Both the position numbers and the translations under genes were made by a program. The notes under the pieces are model-generated. The model ran no database searches. It had not been told where the DNA came from and saw only the letters and a list, made by a program, of their open reading frames with translations. 64,000 nucleotides of DNA from Mucidula mucida (lineage: Eukaryota; Basidiomycota; Agaricomycetes; Agaricales; Physalacriaceae), in contig JADNYV010000020.1 in NCBI GenBank assembly GCA_015501055.1, positions 248,001-312,000 on the forward strand, read 5' to 3'. The stretch's first letter is position 1. Every line of letters begins with the position of its first letter. Below are positions 36,631-47,295 of the stretch, in pieces.

Positions 36631-37372
36631 TGATTGGTAGACACGTCGATATGTAGAACAAACTCAGTACATAGTACTGCATCGCATTACCTTTCATGCT
36701 TCCGATGTCATTCGAATAGGACCTTGTCGTCTTGCCAGTCACAGGCAACAAGATGTTCCTATCAGCACGTGTTGCCTCGATATCGCCGTGTTATTATGAG
36801 CTGGAGTGTAGTCCGAGAGTCGTGGCGCTGTGCTTGATGATGGTTTCGACTTGGCCGAAAGCAAGGGTAGCTATCCAAAAGTATGCATAGACGGATCGTT
36901 TGAGATGTGGCGCCCACACGTCGGGATGATACAGTTTAAGATCAGACCCTTATACAGGATCGATCATGTTATACGACGGTCAAATTTCGTTCTCTCGCTC
37001 ATGCTACTGCCCTCTTTTTGTTCAGACATTATTCTACATGTATCTAGGCATATTTCTAGGCTGCCTTACTCGCTCTCACCCAGCACAAAAATTTGGAAAT
37101 TCTCGATCTACTGCCCAGATCCGATCAATTTAGCCTGATCAGAAATTTGTGAGCCTCCGGCATGACACTGTAGCTTGTTCTGCATGTTCGTTATGGCTGG
37201 AACATGTCGCTACACTTCGTTGCTATATACAGAGAAGTTTCTAAGTTGGTGGGTGTGCATACAACCTCTGTAAAGCATGTATGATAGCCGCCGTTGATGA
37301 CTTGATACTGCCGTAACGAGCACCTTCAAGCACCGGTTCTAGACGTTGCTGCTCACCCCACCTCCCTCCACA
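36631..37372. other. Intergenic region upstream of the transposase relic
   Basis: No gene seen. The left end of the transposon should lie here, but I could not identify a terminal inverted repeat. Confidence 0.4.
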
Positions 37373-39777
37373 ATGGTACGCTACGCCGAATCAGATGAAA
37401 AGAAAGCACAACGAGCTAGTCGGGCGAAGGCAGAGCTGCAGGAAGAGGCAGTTTCGGCATACCTAAAGGAGCTTGATAAAAAGGCCGCCGGCCTTGAATC
37501 TCTTGGTGCGCAAGCCATCTGCAATCGTTATATGGACCTCTATCATGCCCGAACTGGGAAATACATCAAGCTAAACCACGCCACTATCATTAACCACGCC
37601 AACGGGAAGCGTACTCGTGCTCAGTGTAATACCGAGACGAAGGCTTGGTTGAAACCCGCCGAAGTCAAGGTTGTTATTGCCTACATCATTGAAGTAGGCA
37701 ACCAAGGGTTTCCCCTTAGCCACCGACGCCTGAAGGAGCATGTCAATGAAATCTTGCGCGAGCGGTTGGGAGCAGACTTCCCGGAGACGGGTGTTGGCAA
37801 AAAGTGGACTCAACGCTTTCTTACAAAGCACTCCGATGAGATTCGCATGGTGTGGGCCTCTCCTCTCGACGAGAAACGTGGACGAGCCGTTAATCCACAT
37901 ACCAACGAAGCCTATTTCACCCTCCTGCACGATACAATCAAGAAGAATGATATTGAAGAAGAAAATTCATACGCTACGGACGAAATCGGCATTATCGACA
38001 CATCCGGTACTTGAGAACGTGTCATGGGTGCTCGTCGTAAAGGCCCACAGTACCAGCAGTCGGGTAGTACACGAGAGAATACTACCGTCATTGTGACAAT
38101 ATGCGCAGACGGAACCACTACTTCACCGGCAGTCATATTCAAAGGTAGCGGTTATTGTACCAACTGGAGTGCTGATAAAAATCCTGCGGAGGCTTCGTGA
38201 GTATAATAATTACATTGAGCAAGACACACTAACCTTTGTGTAGAGTTGGATATTCCAAGAAGGGATGGACCAACAGCGAGATCGGCGTCGAATGGATCAA
38301 AGATTTTGATCGTCAGACGAAGGCAAAGGTGAATGGAAAGGCTCGCTTACTCCTTGTCGACGGACATAATTCGCACTACACGCGCGGATTTCTTCGATAC
38401 GCTCGCATGCACAATATCCATGTCTTGTGCTATCCGGCACATGCGACACACGTGTATCAAGGACTTGATGTTGTCGTTTTCTCGGTACTCAATCACTACT
38501 TCCGAGAGGAACGGGACACTCATCGACGTAAAACTGGAGAATCATTCAGCAAAAGCAACTTTCTGCTAATCTACGGAAAGGCTCACATTCGTGCTCTGAC
38601 TCCCAGAACTATCAAATCGGCCTTTCGAAAGACTGGCGTCTGGCCGTACGATCCATCCGTTATCACTGAGGCGATGAAAGCACCTAGCAAAGACACTTCG
38701 CTTGAAGCTTTGCTGCCAGTTGTTCCACCTACTCCAGTTCGTGCCGTTGCGAAGCTCCTGACACATGCCCTATCAATAAAACAGGACCTGTTCGATAACG
38801 ATGACGATGACGCGACGGGTCTTCCAGATCCAGAGAATCCCGACGATGACCCATTCATGGATTGGCTGGAAACAGTCCACGAGGAAGTGGAACCGGTTGA
38901 TGATAGCATCAGAGATGGCGAGGGCGCGAGTGGGGAGGTGGACCAGAGTGAGGCTGCAGATGGTCCATGCGCGCCAGCTTCCTCTTCCAGAGATGGAACA
39001 CTTGGCATGGAAGCAGCCATCAAGGAAGCTGTCGAAATGCTCCAGAAATCCTCTTTATCCCTCTGCATGAAGTCTTGATCAGCACCGCTCGAGCTCAAGG
39101 TGAACGCACACATACCGATGTCGTCGACAGATGCAGATGCCCTGGCTATCATGCCAAAGACTGCGAATGAGATCCGTCTCCTCGCCGCGCTTCGAGAATC
39201 CGAAGCAGAACGACTTCATCTGCGCCAGCGCACCGTCGAGCTCCAGGCAGCAAACATCCTCAATGAGGTATATTGCAAGTCCTTGCGCGAACGACTTGCC
39301 TTTCAGGACGAGAAAAAGAGGAAGGGAAAGGGGAAAGGGAAGCTGGTTGGGGATGGCCTGCCGGTGCTTCTGACAAGTGATGAATTTTATGAGCGGGTTG
39401 TTGAGTTCGAGAAGGCACAGATTCAGAAGGAGCGCGGGAAGGAAGAGCGTGCGGCGAACAAGGAGTCATTACAGAAGGAGTTGGAGGAATGGAAGGTGTT
39501 GGTTGAGGAGAGGGAGGAGTGGATCAAAAACCGACGACTTGCTTGGGCCAAAGAGAAGGAGGATCACGCTGCAGAAAAGGCAAAATGGGCATTAAATAAG
39601 AAGGCAGGCAAGGTAAAAGGCAAGTTCACCAAGCCTACACCAAAGCTTGGGCCTCTTCCAGCCGTCATTCCAAAGCCAAAACTGCAAACAAGCATTGCAG
39701 ATGATGAGGCGGAGCTCGACGTGGCGGATGGTGACGAAGGACAGCGTGGAAACGATGACTCGGATGATTCGGAGTAG
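37373..39777 (+). pseudogene. Pogo/Tigger-type (Tc1-mariner superfamily) DDE transposase with two in-frame TGAs
   Basis: Begins MVRYAESDEKKAQRASRAKA at 37373. The N-terminus is a CENP-B/psq-like DNA-binding region (AICNRYMDLYHARTG...ATIINHANGKRTRAQ; then VGKKWTQRFLTKHSDEIRMV). The catalytic DDE domain keeps all three acidic positions: YATDEIG, LLLVDGHNSHYT and HATHVYQGLDVVVF. A 45-bp intron lies at ~38198-38242. A TGA at 38012-38014 interrupts GT/ERVMGARRKGPQYQQ and another at 39076-39078 interrupts CMKS/SAPLELKVN; both are in frame with conserved sequence on either side. The tail (39100-39777) is Lys/Glu-rich with KKRKGKGKGKLVGDG...LTSDEFYERVVEFEKAQ, as in other fungal pogo-like transposases. 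It is therefore a full-length but dead element. No TIR or TA duplication was found. Confidence 0.85.
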
Positions 39778-39806
39778 CATCGGAGGTTATTCGGAGATGT
39801 CCGATG
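39778..39806. repeat. Short inverted repeat after the transposase frame
   Basis: CATCGGA (39778-39784) and TCCGATG (39800-39806) form perfect 7-bp arms with a 15-bp loop right after the last TAG. It may be part of the transposon's sub-terminal region or a weak hairpin. Confidence 0.35.
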
Positions 39807-40590
39807 TGTCGTATAAAATGACTCATCTTGCTCAAAATGGTACAACCAGCTCCGTTGATCACATCACCTGTTCCGAACGCCTGGCTCTGACTTCAGTTTC
39901 GACCGGGACAGCTTCACAATGATATATTCTATCATCTACATACAACCAAGGCCCTTCCCAAATTGTGTATAGCTGTGTGTATGGGAATTTCAATTTACTT
40001 GTATAACTGACCCGTCTTAAACTGTATCTCCAAGAGTACGACGTTTGACACAAACATGTGTCGTGGTCATCGGTTGACGCCAGTCGAATAATATCCACTG
40101 TTGAGCCGTAAGTGCGAGGAAAGGTTTATGTGGGCTACCCCTGCTTGGCTATAGCCTACAACACGACTGTGGAAAAGGAATACACGGAACGTCGGGTGCG
40201 TGCGAAAATAGACACAGTTCTAGACATGGCCGAAGTGATACCGACCGAGGTTCGGGACCAGTCGAGAGACCCTCAGCGCTACATCCTCCAGGATCCACAA
40301 CCCATTCCGATCCACCTACACGCGTTTGGCGCTAATCCGACACAGTTTCGCCAAAATCCCGTCGCCACACAGAAACTTTGTGCTTTGTCATCAGGTTCGG
40401 CCTGTGCGGCAATTGTGCTTAGTGGGAATTTGATATTGAGGTGTCAGAGTTTCGCCTTCTTCCACTCAGTCAGCGCAGGGCGCTCAGCCTGCACGGCATT
40501 ATCTCTGATCTACACCATCTCTTTCCTCCCACCTGTGCGAATCTCGCTCTCTTTCTCTTTTTTCCCCTTTACTTTGTATTTAATATCAAC
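39807..40590. other. Intergenic region upstream of the copper ATPase gene
   Basis: No real gene. A long open frame at 40112-40696 overlaps the ATPase start out of frame and has no domain. The pyrimidine-rich leader before 40591 is typical of fungal promoters. Confidence 0.45.
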
Positions 40591-43590
40591 ATGGCTGCAT
40601 TTCTCACCACGCTTTGGGCAAAACTCTCCCCGGCACCCGTCGAGCTCCCAATGGGTTCCAGCGAGGCACTCATGGACCACGTCGACAACGAGCTAGATGT
40701 CCAGGCGCCAGCGCTCGAGAAGTCTGATTTCCGAATACAAGGCATGACGTGCGGAGCCTGCGTAGAGGTGTGTGACAAATTAGTCCTACTTTCGACCACC
40801 ATGCCTGACCCCGTCCCAGTCCATAGAGGGCATGCTTCGCACCCAGGAGGGTATCCACTCGGTCAAAGTCGCGCTGCTCGCCGAGCGAGGCGTCGTTGAA
40901 TATGATCCGTCACGGTGGACTCCGGAGAAGATTGCAGGCGAGATCGAGGATATTGGCTTTGAAGCTAGTCCAATAGCCCCCGCCCGGGAAGATACCGTCG
41001 TCCTACGCGTATATGGCATGACCTGCTCGTCTTGCACCGGCACCGTTGAGAGCGGCTTAGTCTCCGTTCCCGGAATACTCAGCGTTGCTGTCTCCTTGGC
41101 CACCAACACTGCTACCATCCGCTTTGACAGAACTTACATTGGCCCACGCGAGATGGTAGATCGGGTTGAAGACATGGGCTTTGACGCTATGTTGTCCGAC
41201 CAGAACGACGCTACCCAACTCCAGTCGCTCAAGCGCACCAAGGAAGTCCTCGAATGGCGCTCACGCTTCTTATGGGCAGTCGCCTTTGCCGTTCCCGTCT
41301 TTTTCATTTCCATGATATGTCCACGCATTCCTTTCTTCGACAGACTGTTCAGCACCCGTGTGTGCATGTCCATTCATCTTGGGGACTTGGTTCTCCTCTT
41401 GCTTACCACTCCTGCTCAGTTCTGGGTTGGATCCAAGTTCTATCGCAGCGCTTTCAAGGCACTCAAACATCGGTCTGCGACCATGGATGTTCTGGTGATG
41501 CTCGGCACTTCAGCTGCTTACTTTTACTCTGTTGGAGTCATGATATGCGAACTATTCGAACCATCGCCTGACTATCACCCTATGCTCTTCTTTGACACAA
41601 GCACCATGTTGATCATGTTTGTTTCCCTCGGTCGCTACCTCGAGAACAAGGCCAAAGGTCGGACGAGCGCAGCTCTCACCGATCTGATGTCACTTGCACC
41701 TAGCATGGCCACTATTTACACGGATCCTCCGACATTCTCTCAGGAAAAACGCATTCCCACGGAACTCGTCGAGGTGGGTGACACCGTCAAGTTAGTTCCT
41801 GGCGACAAGATTCCCGCAGATGGAACTGTCGTTCGAGGTTCATCAAGCATTGATGAGAGTGCTGTCACTGGCGAAGCCGTTCCTGTGGTCAAACAGATTG
41901 GGGATACCGTCATCGGTGGGACTGTCAACGGTCTGGGCACGTTCGACATGCGGGTCACCCGAGCAGGCAAAGACACTGCCCTCGCTCAGATCGTCCGTCT
42001 CGTTGAAGAGGCGCAGACTTCGAAAGCGCCTATACAAGCTTTCGCTGACCGCGTCGCAGGATTCTTTGTCCCGACCGTTATCTCCCTTGCCGTCATCACC
42101 TTCATTGCATGGATATTTGTCTCCCTCGTTCTGAAGGAAGAGCAGCTTCCCGCTATGTTTCACAAACACGGTGCTAGCAAACTTGCCGTATGTCTGCAGA
42201 TGTGCATCAGCGTCGTTGTTGTCGCTTGTCCGTGCGCATTGGGCTTGAGCACGCCAACGGCTATCATGGTGGGCACCGGGATGGGGGCGAAGAATGGAAT
42301 ACTGATCAAGGGCGGGAGGGCGTTAGAAGCGAGCAAGAACATCAAGCGCATCGTTCTCGATAAGACGGGCACCATTACGGTCGGGAAACTTAGCGTGGTG
42401 GACATGTCCTGGGGCGATGATCTCGGTGGCCTCGACGGCCTGTGTTCAGATGGTCAAACGCCACGTAGGACGCTGATGGCGATGGTTGCTTGCACAGAGG
42501 CAAGATCTGAGCATCCTCTTGCGAAAGCTATTGCGCTGCACGGGAAAGAGTGCTTGGGTGATCGTGCATCTGATGCCGTCGTGGACCAGTTCGAAAGTGT
42601 TACTGGTGCTGGAGTTAAGGCTCTCGTCTCCGCGGGTGGATTAAAGGCCACACTCCTTGTCGGGAACGCGAGATTCGTCAGCGAGGACAGCATTCCTGCT
42701 ACACTTGCTCAGTTCGAAACGCAGGAAACTGCTCTGGGTCGTACGGTCATTTATGTCTCGCTTCAGCGCGCCTCTTCGCGGCCGCCCATTCCTGTTCTGG
42801 CTGTCTCGTTGTCTGATGCGCCCAAGCCGTCCAGCAAGTATGCTATTCGTGCGCTCCAGAGGATGGGAGTCGAAGTCAGTATGATGACTGGGGACGGGAA
42901 GGCTACCGCGCTGGCTATAGCCAAGCAGGTTGGCATTAGTCCTGACAGTGTTTGGGCTGGTGTTTCTCCCGGTGGCAAAGCCAATCTGGTCACGGACCTC
43001 GTCCAGAAACATGGCGACAGCGTTGCGATGGTGCGTACTCTTCTTATCTTTTCGCACTTGCGCTAATATACTTTCAGGTCGGAGATGGTATCAATGACTC
43101 TCCTGCCCTCGTCGCTGCCACCGTAGGTATTGCCCTGTCGTCTGGCACTTCTGTGGCCATTGAAGCTGCAGATATCGTGCTCATGCGGTCAGATCTTATG
43201 GACGTTGTCGCAGCACTCCATCTATCTCGCAAGATATTCGCTGTCATTCGCCGAAATTTAATATGGGCTTGCATCTACAACGTCCTTAGTATTCCGCTTG
43301 CGATGGGCGTCCTCTTACCGTGGAACGTTTACATGCATCCCATGTTAGCTGGTGCCGCAATGGCGTTCTCAAGTGTCAGCGTTGTGTCGAGTTCACTCAC
43401 TCTAAAGTGGTGGAAGCGGCCAAAGGACAGTGTGATGCCGGATGAGGCCTTGGAGAGTAAAGATGGATGGTGGGATGGCGCGAGGGACACTGTTGGGGAT
43501 GCATGGGGTGCAGTGAAGAGTATTGGGGGGAGCAGGAGAACACTGAAAGAAGGGTATAGTCCTCTGCCTGTGGAGATGTCTAATGTTTAA
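40591..43590 (+). CDS. CCC2: Copper-transporting P1B-type ATPase (Ccc2/ATP7 type)
   Basis: Three exons (introns 40768-40819 and 43031-43077) give 966 residues. Order: two heavy-metal domains with GMTCGAC (residues ~52-58) and GMTCSSC (~130), transmembrane helices from ~residue 225, the actuator motif TGEAVPV, the transmembrane copper site CPCALG, the phosphorylation site DKTGTITVG, the nucleotide-domain SEHPLAKA motif of copper ATPases, [13 protein letters not shown], the hinge [11 protein letters not shown], and the last two membrane helices before a short cytosolic tail with [12 protein letters not shown]. It pumps Cu(I) into the Golgi lumen to load secreted cuproenzymes such as laccases and the iron-uptake multicopper oxidase. 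Start ATG 40591 is preceded by AAC and followed by [14 protein letters not shown]. All frames are clean. Confidence 0.96.
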
Positions 43591-43808
43591 TTTGTGAATC
43601 AATCTATTGAGGATGGGGGATTTTGCTTTCTAATCTATTGCTATCGGACTTGCTGTATTCGTAGTTTTTCGCAATCAATTGCTCTATTCCTTGCTTTGTG
43701 TTCTGTCCATTGCAACTGAGAACGTCGAAATGTAACCTGACTCAACCCCGGGTAACAGTATGGACCTTGACTATGACCATCATCTGCTTTTCTTAAGTTC
43801 TCTGTGCA

Positions 43809-44689
43809 ATGAACCGTGAAAATGCGTAAGTCAAGGGGTACTTTCTGCATGGATGTGGCTGTTCATACGCGTTAGAATATCTGCTCTAGATGATTGGATA
43901 TCAGCTCAAAAAGTCCTGCTCGCGCAGACGCATACTGACCTCGACAATCTGCGCCGACTACACCAAGACCCGCTGGCTGCCCCGCTCGAGCTCAGCAGAC
44001 TGCCAGACTCGCCGCCACAGATTACATGGGACTGGGCTCCGTTCCAAGGCTGCGATCCAACGCCCTTGTTTGGCTTTCCCCATCGCCCACATACCACTGG
44101 CCCTCGACCACTCTCTACCTTCGTTCATGACGCCAAAAGCGCTATCCTCAACCCGCTATTCGAGCAGTGGAACATGGACTGGGACCCGCCGCAGGCACCC
44201 CCACCGCGAAAAGAAACGGCGAAGAACGTGGACGGTGTGGGTCGGAGCGTTGTCACATATTTGACACGCGACGCGGCGGGCGAGACCGCTGATGTTGATA
44301 TAGACGATGACGGTGATGTACCTATGCTTCCAATACCAGTCGCATCTCCATCTCCTCCCCCACCACCAATCGCCGACCCATTACCCGATAAATCGAAACA
44401 AAAAACAAAACAGAAAAAACGGAAGCGCGCATCGCCTGCACCCTCAACTGTTTCACATGCGACCAAAGCCCCACCGACTTCCTCGAAACCGCGTCCAGAG
44501 ACGTTTAAACAAGCGTGGTCCGACTCTGAGCAGCATCTTCTTGAACGACTACTTGAAGAATACCCTGATGGGGTGAAGAACCGCTGGAAAATGATCTCAG
44601 TAGCCATGGACGGTCGCAGGACGGCTCGGCAAGTCGCGAGTCGCGTGCAAAAGTACTTTGCCAAATTGAAGCGGTTTGGGCTGGAATAA
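43809..44689 (+). CDS. SANT/Myb domain protein, ZZZ3-like
   Basis: 276 residues from a 17-nt first exon (43809-43825, MNRENA with split Ala codon), an intron 43826-43875 and one long second exon. The N-terminus is a predicted helix (ISALDDWISAQKVLLAQTHT), followed by an acidic and proline-rich middle (ADVDIDDDGDVPM, SPSPPPPP) and a basic stretch KQKTKQKKRKRASP that looks like a nuclear signal. The last ~58 residues form a SANT/Myb domain, WSDSEQHLLERLLEEYPDG...NRWKMISVAMDGRRTARQVASRVQKYFAKL, very close in pattern to ZZZ3-type domains (RTAKQVASRVQKYF). ZZZ3 is a histone-reader subunit of the ATAC complex; whether this fungal protein does the same is inference, since the ZZ finger is absent. 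Its stop lies 54 bp from the convergent hydrolase stop. Confidence 0.8.
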
Positions 44690-44743
44690 AAGAGTGGAAG
44701 TTGTACATCAAGTTGGAGATGTATGTACAGGGTTGTTTTTTTA

Positions 44744-46084
44744 TCAATACACAGGAAGCTGACCATCGTACTCCATCTCTAGGAAATATCTCATCGCGAA
44801 ATTGAACAGAGTTGGATCCTCGGCCATAGCTGCTCATCTGATGAGCATAGGATACAACGGAATGTCTAGTACGCACCATCATGTCCAACCTGAGGGAGGA
44901 TAAGCTGGCCTGCGAAGGGTGTCCATGAAGCCTATACGGTCGATTATCAGAATGGAACCTGTTGAAATCGCGCGAAGAGATTTACCATAGCGTCAGGTTG
45001 ATTCCGCGTAATGGAGCTATCCCTATCGCCATCGACGATCCACACCGGGGCCTCTATCAGCGCAAAGGCATCAGCACCCCATGTTGGTTCTGTCTCCCAC
45101 ATGTAGACGACAGCATCGTTCATTTCTTCCTCCTTGTCAGGCGTAGGGGACAAGTTGGCGTAACTATACGGATCCTCGTCGCGCGCAACAACATCGGATC
45201 CCGCAAGCTGCTTGAATGTCCCGTACTGGGGTATCGACAGGTTGTATTGGGCGTTCCTTCAACGTGTCTTAGTATGTTTAGGACGCGTCGAAAAGCTGGC
45301 AGTCACTCACGCGCCGTGGGCGAAGACGCGATCGACACGATCCGTGTAGTTCATGGCCATATCGAGACCTAGCACGAATCAGTTTTTGGAGACAAACAAA
45401 CGTTCATGGGGGAGACCGGCCTGTGATGGCTCCATCACTCCAACCCACGACTGCGACTTTGGAGATGTTGAGGTGATCCATGACCGCAATAGCATCCCGG
45501 GTCATGTCGTCGTAATGCATCTCCGTGAAGCCAGAATAAGGAGAACGTCCTTGACCACGCGTGCTATATTTTGGAATCAGGAAGGTGGACTCTGCCCCTC
45601 TAGAACGGCGCGCACTCAATGGAGACGACATAATGGTCCTTGACGAGTGCCTGGGCTTGGAACCACATCCAGTTGCTCTGCAGAACGCTCTGGGGTAAGC
45701 GGAAACAAGCGAGTCGGAGGGAACGCACGTTTGCTGTTCCGCCATGGAGGATGAGGACTGGTGTGTTCGCGTCCTTATACTCTACTCCCATCTCCGCATA
45801 CCAGATCGATACACCGTTCTCTTGGTCGAGGTACGACCCGTTGGGGCTTCCGGGGAGCGCACCGATCTCTGGCCACCATTCCCACCGCGGGACGCTGGCG
45901 TTGTACTCTTGGCTGTACTGGCCTCTTTTCTCTGGGACGGGGCCAGAGAAGGTTTTGGCTGTGAACGCGGGGAGGCTGTACACGCGGCGTTTATTGAGAG
46001 AGGTCTTGCTTGAGGAATGGAAACTTACCCCAGAGCGGTGGGGGCGAGGAAGAGCAGACTGTGCCAGAACATAATGAGGGACAT
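44744..46084 (-). CDS. Secreted alpha/beta hydrolase
   Basis: Starts at 46084 with MSLIMFWHSLLFLAPTALG, a signal peptide ending at the first intron. Spliced exons give ENGVSIWYAEMG, the oxyanion segment VLILHGGTANSNWMW, DTRGQGRS, and the nucleophile elbow VVGWSDGAIT (GxSxG with Ser), then VFAHGAQYNLS, the acid region APVWIVDGDRD, and a His-containing LILPQVGHDG before the tail FNFAMRYFLEMEYDGQLPVY. Fold and triad order (Ser-Asp-His) are complete, similar to epoxide hydrolase or lipase-type alpha/beta hydrolases. The intron at 45369-45420 starts with GC rather than GT. A dead paralogue lies 7 kb away at 52430-53512 with the same exon pattern. Substrate unknown; an extracellular location is inferred from the signal peptide. 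Confidence 0.85.
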
Positions 46085-46329
46085 GATAGGCTGTGCGGTG
46101 AGGGTAAACTCGGAGAGCAGAGTGTGTCTTTTATACATGTTACTGAGGTTTCAATATATATATACTTTCTTGAACACGACTGTTCGGGTCCTCGAATGTG
46201 TGATGGCCGTCGAAGAGCCATACGCTCACTTTCCTGACAAGAATCCGCAGGTGAGCAAGTACAATTGTTAGCTAGTAAAGTAGTACACGAGTCCAAGTCA
46301 TCCCTGATCCTCCTCCTCCCCCTCCTCCT

Positions 46330-47019
46330 TCAATGCCGATGCCTAGGTTTCAACATTTCTGTATTCAAAGGCCACGGCGTGCCCATCCAAATCGCGAGCT
46401 CCGTGTGATCGCGATACGCATCGCCGGTGTTGGGATGGATCAACACTCTAAGTACAGCGTTTCATCAGTCTCAAAGAGCTCGAGGCCCAGGGGGGAGAAG
46501 ATGGCTAACTACTTACGAACAAGGGCCCCGATTGACGGCGAGCCAGGAGAAGAGCGTGCCTGTCATATGCGGGTCGAAGACGTTCACCTCGAACATGGCT
46601 GCGGGGTGCGGCCCGATGGGTTTGTCCCAGAAACGGTAGATTCTCATCTTCAAGACGAGGGTTGGAACACGGGGGAAGCTCCAAGTATATGTAACGTACC
46701 TCTGGAAACTCCCGCCGTATCCTCTCGTGCAGCTGGCGCGCATACTCTGCTTGTTCGGGCACAGCTTGCATGTAGTAGACTTTTTTGGCAAGGACACACG
46801 TCGTCAGTTTCGACACCAATATGGGTCTGAGGACGGATCCAGCTCACTGTGGAAGTCAAAGCCGTTGTTCCTCTTGTCGAGGGGATCCGGAAACTCGTCA
46901 TAGGCTTTACTTCTCGGACCACCAAGGTTGTTCTTCAAAGATTTGCCATCAGCGTTCACCCCGGTAGGAAGAGGCGGGGCGTTCTCGTATCCAATAAGCG
47001 GGGATGGGTAGGAAGGCAT
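46330..47019 (-). CDS. DOPA 4,5-dioxygenase family protein
   Basis: Start at 47019, MPSYPSPLIGYENAPPLPTG. After splicing: NNGFDFHIYYMQAVPEQAEY, LHERIRREFPEMRIYRFWDK, PIGPHPAAMFEVNVFDPHMT, LFSWLAVNRGPCSVLIHPNT, and the end DHTELAIWMGTPWPLNTEML before KPRHRH and TGA (46330-46332). The FHIYY, GPHP, LIHPNTG and DH.ELAIWMG blocks with their conserved His residues define the small DOPA 4,5-dioxygenase family (Amanita DODA type), which opens the aromatic ring extradiolically in betalamic-acid type pigment formation. Most fungi with this gene make no betalains, so the true substrate is open. Introns are short and canonical (for example 46675-46730 region). A CTCCTCCTCC tract sits just past the stop. 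Confidence 0.88.
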
Positions 47020-47295
47020 GTTGTAGAGAGCCTCTCAATGGGAGACACCCTTTTTTAAGCACAAATCTCATGGTTATCAAGCAAGCTGACAATTGGGTCA
47101 TATCCATGAGTAATAACGCGATCATGGTGTGACGCATAGTAATCGATCCACTCGACAGTCTCAACGTATCCACCTCTCGAGCAAGCTCAAGCAGTACAAT
47201 CGAAAGCAGTTCCTGAATTAGATACGAATGAACCCAGATCTCTCATCCGCAGTACGTTTTTTCTACCTAATAGTATATATACACTGAACGTCCGT

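Noticed and set aside
37373..39777. TGA recoding (readthrough or selenocysteine) to explain in-frame TGAs in the transposase and F-box genes
   Set aside because: TGA is the normal terminator of several intact genes here (oxygenase, FAR1-like, FMO, DOPA dioxygenase), and no SECIS-like context was seen. Nonsense mutation is simpler.
40112..40696. 194-residue open frame upstream of the copper ATPase
   Set aside because: It overlaps the ATPase start out of frame, has no domain and covers the likely promoter.
46300..46331. CTCCTCCTCC tract as a regulatory element
   Set aside because: Short pyrimidine low-complexity run at the 3' end of the DOPA dioxygenase gene; no support for a function.
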